A stretch of 64,000 bases of DNA from an uncultured Spartobacteria bacterium. Lineage in GTDB: Bacteria; Verrucomicrobiota; Verrucomicrobiia; Chthoniobacterales; Chthoniobacteraceae. Position numbers and translations under genes: made by a program. Under the pieces are notes generated by a model. That model saw only the letters and a program-made list of their open reading frames with translations, had not been told where the DNA came from and searched no databases. This document shows, one piece after another, positions 59,694 through 64,000 of this stretch. Each line of letters begins with the position of its first letter. Position 1 is the stretch's first letter. The stretch is taken from positions 1 to 64,000 of the forward strand of contig CAIRYQ010000120.1 in the NCBI GenBank assembly GCA_903882875.1. Reading direction: 5' to 3'.

Positions 59694-60605
59694 TCATTCG
59701 CCGAACTTCTCCTTCCACTTCGCGAGCGCGGTCGTGATTTCATCCTTCGTGCGGCGCGGGCTCATTTCAAAGACGTAGAGCGTGTCCTTTGGCAGCAGCG
59801 GGATGAGCCGGCCGTATTCGACGCCGCCGTCGAATGGCGCCATGTGGTCGCGGCCCGGCCACTGCGTGTCGTGCAGGTGGCAGCCGATGAGCCGCGGCGC
59901 GACACGCTTGAGCCATTCGAAGTGATCGAGGAAGCCGATGTTGTGCTTCACCTGCACATGGCCGAAGTCGTGCCAGTACCCGATGATGTCCGGGTTCATG
60001 CGCCCGAGGACGTCGAGCATCTCGCGCTCGCTCGGGATCTCCTCGAAGCTGTGCCGGCTCTCGACGCCGAGCCTGATTCCGCGTTCGCCCGCGTAGTCCA
60101 CGACGCGGCGGAAGCAGTCGAGCATCCGCAGGAATGGCGGCACCTGCTTTGCTTCGCGCTGCTGCACGGCTTCGAGCTTCAGCGCGACGTATTCCTTAGA
60201 GAGGTGATGGCCGTCCTCGGCGAGCTTCACGAGCGCGCGCGTATAGTCGGCGATGGGCACGGAGCCGAGGTGCATCACGACGAATTTCGCACCGAGGCGC
60301 TTTGCAAAATCAATCGTCTTGAAGCTGTGCCTCACGGCGCGTTCACGCTCGCCCTCGTGCTGCGCGCTGAACTGGTAGCAGTCCGGCGACGCGCGCGGGA
60401 TCTCCGGCGGGAGCGGACAGAAATTGTGCAGCGAGGTGATGTTCACCTTTCCCGCCTCCCACATTTTCAGGATGCCCTCGGCAAGCGGCAGCCGGATGCC
60501 GTGGCCGAGTTCGACATTGGTGAAGCCGAGATTCAGGATTTCCTCGATCATCGCGACGCCATCCGTGTGGCGTCCTGAATTCCAGCAGGTGGAGCAGCTC
60601 AACAT
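59694..60605 (-). CDS. Sugar phosphate isomerase/epimerase-like TIM-barrel protein
   Basis: 303 residues, no signal peptide, so cytoplasmic. Xylose-isomerase-like barrel: ILNLGFTNVELGHGIRLPL, TSLHNFCPLPPEI, AKFVVMHLGSVP, IRLGVESRHSFEEIPSE, DIIGYWHDFGHVQVKHN and IGCHLHDTQWPGRDH present conserved Glu/His/Asp metal ligands. Substrate unknown. First of a four-gene minus-strand run with the flippase-like, reductase and ketoacyl-synthase genes. Confidence 0.85.
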   Translation of the reverse strand: MLSCSTCWNSGRHTDGVAMIEEILNLGFTNVELGHGIRLPLAEGILKMWEAGKVNITSLHNFCPLPPEIPRASPDCYQFSAQHEGERERAVRHSFKTIDFAKRLGAKFVVMHLGSVPIADYTRALVKLAEDGHHLSKEYVALKLEAVQQREAKQVPPFLRMLDCFRRVVDYAGERGIRLGVESRHSFEEIPSEREMLDVLGRMNPDIIGYWHDFGHVQVKHNIGFLDHFEWLKRVAPRLIGCHLHDTQWPGRDHMAPFDGGVEYGRLIPLLPKDTLYVFEMSPRRTKDEITTALAKWKEKFGE

Positions 60606-60923
60606 TTACAGGGTGATGAAACGGGTGTCAGGATTTTTGGCGATTCGAGAAGGAAGCACGAACCGCGCATTGGGCAACCGCAGGGTGTCTCGGTGGCCGT
60701 CGCGCGGAGCGCCGTGGCTTCCACAGGGATTGCGCAGCGAAGCGGGAAACGTCCGTGGGCGCAATGCGCAAAGGCGCGTGCAGCGCGGTTTCGTTTCCAC
60801 GACAACGGCCCGACGTCCAACTTCCGACGCCAACCTTCAAAAGCAGGCGGCGCACATTCTTCCCGGAAAAATTGCGTTGCCGAAGCGATGGTGCCCGCTA
60901 CTTTCGCCGCCCACTTTCCGATC
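60606..60923. other. Divergent intergenic region
   Basis: Between the epimerase-like gene and the ferredoxin gene. Open frames cross it but match nothing. The promoters of both genes should lie here; I cannot single out boxes with confidence. Confidence 0.4.
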
Positions 60924-61157
60924 ATGGCCGACCAAGCAAACAAGTATCCCGAAAACGTCACTGGCAAATTCTACGTGGACGACCAGTGCATTGACTGCGA
61001 CCTCTGCCGCGAGACCGCGCCCGCGAATTTCAAGCGCAACGACGACGGCGGCCACAGCTTCCTCTACAAGCAGCCGGAAAATCCCGACGAGGAAAAGCTC
61101 TGCAAGGAAGCCATGGAAGGCTGCCCGGTCGAGGCGATCGGCAACGACGGCGAGTGA
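60924..61157 (+). CDS. Single-cluster ferredoxin
   Basis: 77 residues. C22, C25 and C28 (CIDCDLC) with C67 (GCPVEAI) bind one [4Fe-4S] cluster; an extra C60 lies in the helix before it. The remaining loop is acidic, as usual for ferredoxins. Start at ATG 60924, just before the conserved MADQANKYPENVTGKFYVDD. An electron carrier for an unknown partner. Confidence 0.9.
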   Translation: MADQANKYPENVTGKFYVDDQCIDCDLCRETAPANFKRNDDGGHSFLYKQPENPDEEKLCKEAMEGCPVEAIGNDGE

Positions 61158-61160
61158 GCG

Positions 61161-61256
61161 AATTTAAGATTTCAGATTTCAGATTTGGGATTTCAGATTT
61201 CCCGCTCGCCCGGAGCCCGGAGAAATCTTAAGTCTTAAATCGCAAATCTTAAATTC
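61161..61256. repeat. Hairpin element of AGATTTC heptamers
   Basis: Left arm AATTTAAGATTTCAGATTTC and onward (61161-61201), right arm GAAATCTTAAGTCTTAAATC and onward (61222-61256), near reverse complements around a loop of about 20 bp. It ends 1 bp before the ATG of the DUF721 gene, so translation initiation of that gene occurs at the foot of the hairpin. Confidence 0.8.
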
Positions 61257-61613
61257 ATGAATCCGCAGCTCCGCTCCAAGGTCATCGCCGACTGGCGCGG
61301 CATCCCCGAGCGGCCATTCGCGCAGGACACCTCGCGGCCCATCGGCGGCGTGCTGGAAAAAGTCATCGCACAGCTCGGCCTCGCGAAGCGCGTGCGCGAA
61401 GAGGAAATCCTGCGCGCGTGGCAGGAGATCGTCGGCCCGTTCATCGCACAGCACTCGGTGCCGCAGCGCCTCGTGGAAGGCGTGCTGCACATCCGCGTCC
61501 TCCAGCCCACAATGCTCTACGAACTGGATCGCACCCTCCGCACCGACATCCTCGCAAAGCTCAAGGCGCGCTTCGGGCGCACGGTGCGGGATGTGAAGTT
61601 TCGTGTCGGCTGA
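61257..61613 (+). CDS. DUF721/DciA-like protein
   Basis: 118 residues. The DUF721 pattern is clear: PIGGVLEKVIAQLGLAKRV, ILRAWQEIVGPFIAQHSVP and LHIRVLQPTMLYELDR. In many bacteria without DnaC/DnaI loaders, DUF721 proteins (DciA) help load the replicative helicase; that role is inferred here. No Shine-Dalgarno sequence can be seen because the AGATTTC hairpin ends at the start codon. Confidence 0.85.
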   Translation: MNPQLRSKVIADWRGIPERPFAQDTSRPIGGVLEKVIAQLGLAKRVREEEILRAWQEIVGPFIAQHSVPQRLVEGVLHIRVLQPTMLYELDRTLRTDILAKLKARFGRTVRDVKFRVG

Positions 61614-61621
61614 AACATCCC

Positions 61622-61981
61622 ATGCCAAGCCGACCCGACCAAATCCTTATCTCGAAGCTCGAGCTTTCCACCCGCATCGGCGCGACGGAAACGGAGCGCA
61701 GCCAGCCGCAGCGGCTGCTCGCATCCCTCGTCCTCGAGCCGAGCGTCGGCTTTTCCGAATTGCGCGACCGGTTTGCGCGGACTGTGGACTACGACGCGGT
61801 CGCGCAGGCCGTAAAAGCCCATGCGTCCGCGGGCGAGCGCACGCTCATCGAAACGCTCGCGGAGGAACTCGCGGCGCTGCTGCTACGCCGCTTCGCACTG
61901 AATGCGGTGGAGATCGAGCTGCGGAAATTTTTCCTGCCGGATGCGGAGTTCACCGGTGTGCGCCTGCGCCGTGAACGCTGA
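61622..61981 (+). CDS. folB: Dihydroneopterin aldolase (FolB)
   Basis: 119 residues. ISKLELSTRIGATETERSQP is the FolB start, followed by DRFARTVDYDAVAQAVKA, LIETLAEELAALLL and VEIELRKFFLPDAEFTGVRL. The conserved glutamate (E in GATETER) and the Tyr of TVDYD match active-site positions. It makes 6-hydroxymethyl-dihydropterin in folate synthesis. Start 8 bp after the DUF721 stop; the frame is open further upstream in another register only. Confidence 0.88.
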   Translation: MPSRPDQILISKLELSTRIGATETERSQPQRLLASLVLEPSVGFSELRDRFARTVDYDAVAQAVKAHASAGERTLIETLAEELAALLLRRFALNAVEIELRKFFLPDAEFTGVRLRRER

Positions 61982-61993
61982 CCTCCGGAGCGG

Positions 61994-63520
61994 TTACGCA
62001 GCCTGCTGCCTGATTTCCTCGCGCAGCTTCTCGCTCGATGAGATCGTCTGCTCGAGGATGTTCGGCACCGTTGGGCGGGCCTGGGCGCGGACGTAGATCT
62101 GGTAGTTGAAGAGGCTGCGGATGATCGGGATGCGGCAGAGGAATCCATTGATCGCCATGATGATTTTTCCAACGACGCCGTTGCCGACGACTTTCGGAAA
62201 CGGCGCGGGGATGCCGCGCATTTCGAGCACGTTGTAGCCGGTCTGCTCGAAGAGTTCGCGCAGCGAGCGCCAGGTGAAAAGACGGGTGTGCGTGCGATCG
62301 AGGATGCCTTTGCGCCCGTAGTTGAACTGGCCGAAGAAGAGCATGAAGCGCGTGACGAAAAAGGCGATGTTTGCCGTGGTGAGGATGATCTCGGGGCGCT
62401 TGTGAATCGCCTTTTCGCGGAGCATCTCCATGAAAACCTCCGGGTCCTTGAGGTGCTCGATGATGTCGAGCATGAATATCTGATCGTAGTCCGAGATGTC
62501 CACCGGCACGGGCTCGGCCTCAATGTCCCACTTGCGATATTCGACGTTGGGCTTGCCGCCCTTGTCCGGCGAATACTGATCGAGTCCCGTGACCTGCGCG
62601 GCCTTTTCCGCCATGAGTTCGGCCACGTAGCCGCGTCCGCAGCCGATATCGAGGACGCGAGCGCCGGGCTTCACGGACTTGATGGCGCGCTCATGCGAGC
62701 TGTCGTAGCCGAGCTTCAGATCATAGGTCTCCTCGACGGGGCCGACATCGAACTTCCGATCGTAGAGAAGATTTTTGCTGTGGAGTTTCGCGCGCACGAC
62801 GGCCTTGCAGCAGTCCCACGCGTATTTGATTCCGTTCACACGGCAGATTTCGTCGCCGTAAAAAGTGGGGATCGGCAGCTCCACGATCCGCATTCCCGCG
62901 AAGTGGAGCTGGATAATGATGTCGGTGTCGAAGTGAAAGTCGTTCGCGTTCCGCTCGAACGGCAGCTTCTTCAGCGCAGCGACGGAGTAGAGCCGGTAGC
63001 CGCTGTGAAATTCGCTGAGCTTCGTGCCGAGCACGAAATTCTCAAACGAGGTGAGCACCTGGTTGCCGATCCATTTGTATAGCGGCATGCCGCCGGCGAG
63101 CGCGTCCTGCTTGCGCAACATGCGCGATCCGAAGACCGCGTCCGCCTCGCCCTTGATGAACGGCTCGATGAGGTCGGGCAATTTTTCCGGCGCATACTGC
63201 CCGTCGCCGTGGACGAGTGCGACGATGTCAAAGCCGTTGTCGATCGCGTACCGGTAGCCGAGCTTCTGGTTGCCGCCGTAGCGCTGGTTCTCGGGGTTGC
63301 GCAGGATCGTGACACGGAAGTCGCCCTCGCGATCCTCGTGCTTCAGCCCGGTCGCGAAAGTGCGATCCTTCGACGAGTCATCAATGATGAGCACCTCGAC
63401 GCCCGGTCGCCGGAGCGATGCGGGGATGCGGTCGAGGACGCTGGTGATGGTCGTCTCGGCGTTATAAGCGACGATGAAAATGAGGACGCGTTTCTGCGCC
63501 TGAGCGGGCGTGTCGGACAT
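61994..63520 (-). CDS. Glycosyltransferase family 2 fused to a SAM methyltransferase
   Basis: 508 residues. Residues 1-245: DPM1-like GT2 domain (IFIVAYNAETTI, IIDDSSKD with D47/D48, VHGDGQYAPEKL with the DxD-like D106). Residues 265-500: class I methyltransferase (LDIGCGRGYVAELM at 290-303, TGLDQYSPD, DQIFMLDIIEHLKDP), with a hydrophobic C-terminal stretch. The pair probably acts on a lipid-linked sugar. ATG at 63520 chosen; the frame is open further upstream but without a family match. Convergent with folB. Confidence 0.88.
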   Translation of the reverse strand: MSDTPAQAQKRVLIFIVAYNAETTITSVLDRIPASLRRPGVEVLIIDDSSKDRTFATGLKHEDREGDFRVTILRNPENQRYGGNQKLGYRYAIDNGFDIVALVHGDGQYAPEKLPDLIEPFIKGEADAVFGSRMLRKQDALAGGMPLYKWIGNQVLTSFENFVLGTKLSEFHSGYRLYSVAALKKLPFERNANDFHFDTDIIIQLHFAGMRIVELPIPTFYGDEICRVNGIKYAWDCCKAVVRAKLHSKNLLYDRKFDVGPVEETYDLKLGYDSSHERAIKSVKPGARVLDIGCGRGYVAELMAEKAAQVTGLDQYSPDKGGKPNVEYRKWDIEAEPVPVDISDYDQIFMLDIIEHLKDPEVFMEMLREKAIHKRPEIILTTANIAFFVTRFMLFFGQFNYGRKGILDRTHTRLFTWRSLRELFEQTGYNVLEMRGIPAPFPKVVGNGVVGKIIMAINGFLCRIPIIRSLFNYQIYVRAQARPTVPNILEQTISSSEKLREEIRQQAA

Positions 63521-63579
63521 GGTTGGGCAAAGGGAGAATAGCGGGATGCGTGCCGCGGTCGAGCTTCGCGTCAATGGGC

Positions 63580-64000
63580 TCACGGCGCGCACTTGATCAC
63601 ATTCTGCAGCCGCAGCAAATCCGCCGTGACCGTCTCGTAAAGCGGTAGCGAAGGGTTCGTCGCGAGAATCGTGTATTGGCGGACTTCGTAGCCGCAGAGC
63701 GCGACGACGGCGACGGTGGTGACGAGCCATTGCCGCGAGCCGAAGCGCGCGCACAGCTCCCACACCATCACGAACGCGGCGGCACGCAGCGGAAGCTCCC
63801 AGATGGACGCATAGCGGAGGTTCATTCCGTAGCGCACATTGCACATGATGAGATAGCTCGCGGCGACGAAGACGGCGAAGAATGCGAGTTCCCGGCGGCG
63901 CGGTACGACGGCGAAAAGTGCGCCGAGCGCAAGACACACGACGATCGGACTCACGGTGAGCAAATCAATGAGGTAACGGTGCCACGGGCCGTCGCCGGTG
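63580..64000 (-). CDS. C-terminal part of an integral membrane glycosyltransferase, runs off the window
   Basis: About 140 residues to the stop at 63580, the N-terminal part lying beyond position 64000. GDGPWHRYLIDLLTVSP at its visible start, then hydrophobic helices and NVRYGMNLRYASIWELPLR, recall the C-terminal region of ArnT/PMT-like (GT39/GT83) transferases that use lipid-linked sugars. It precedes the GT2-methyltransferase gene by 59 bp on the same strand. Confidence 0.7.
   Translation of the reverse strand, partial: TGDGPWHRYLIDLLTVSPIVVCLALGALFAVVPRRRELAFFAVFVAASYLIMCNVRYGMNLRYASIWELPLRAAAFVMVWELCARFGSRQWLVTTVAVVALCGYEVRQYTILATNPSLPLYETVTADLLRLQNVIKCAP

Overview
The window looks like a chromosomal segment of a GC-rich member of the PVC superphylum, most probably Verrucomicrobiota. 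The indicators are two planctomycete/verrucomicrobial-type cytochrome proteins with DUF1549 and DUF1553 domains (one paired with a DUF1501 protein), a prepilin-like protein with an H-X9-DG type C-terminus, a PEP-CTERM protein, a Cys-type sulfatase, Gfo/Idh and TIM-barrel epimerase genes, and many intergenic inverted repeats of the sort common in that phylum. No rRNA, tRNA, CRISPR array or intact insertion sequence was recognised. The assignment is inferred from gene content only.

Layout. 1-2.4 kb: repeat-bearing spacer, an L,D-transpeptidase lipoprotein and a LON-domain protein. 2.5-10.9 kb: a small secreted protein, then an OmpR-type two-component system and a complete tripartite RND efflux system (adaptor, pump, TolC-like channel) on one strand; a duplicated ~50-bp element precedes both the small protein and the regulator. 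11-13.9 kb: a PEP-CTERM protein behind a perfect palindrome, a prepilin-like protein, a tungstate/molybdate-type binding lipoprotein and a convergent ModE-like regulator. 14-16.5 kb: DUF2017, ClpS, an unknown secreted protein and YbeY. 16.8-21.5 kb: the cytochrome/DUF1501 pair. 21.5-28.6 kb: a kinase relic, a complete nickel urease operon (hupE-ureABCEFGD) and the wreck of a urea ABC transporter. 28.8-36.8 kb: a PQQ-type propeller protein, a ten-haem cytochrome with LVIVD propeller repeats and a large outer-membrane barrel, together a candidate electron conduit. 37.8-45.1 kb: second DUF1549/1553 protein, a GH63/MGH1-like glucosidase, RecJ. 45.1-50.2 kb: repeat-rich region holding a sulfatase, a two-gene membrane/secreted operon and a small fibronectin-III protein. 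50.2-52.2 kb: heptose activation genes. 52.2-64 kb: sugar metabolism, a ketoacyl synthase/reductase/flippase run, ferredoxin, DUF721/DciA, FolB and polyprenyl-type glycosyltransferases, the last gene running off the window.

The most unusual content is non-coding. Three arrays have an exact 21-bp period (12 units at 37125-37376, 6 units at 48516-48641, 17 units at 48740-49096) but unrelated unit sequences; 21 bp is two turns of B-DNA, so each array presents its motif on one helix face. In addition the window carries several long hairpin elements whose arms are built of tandem 7-8-mers, one of them inserted in frame inside recJ. Together these suggest a family of repeat-building elements that acts at the level of DNA or RNA structure rather than protein.
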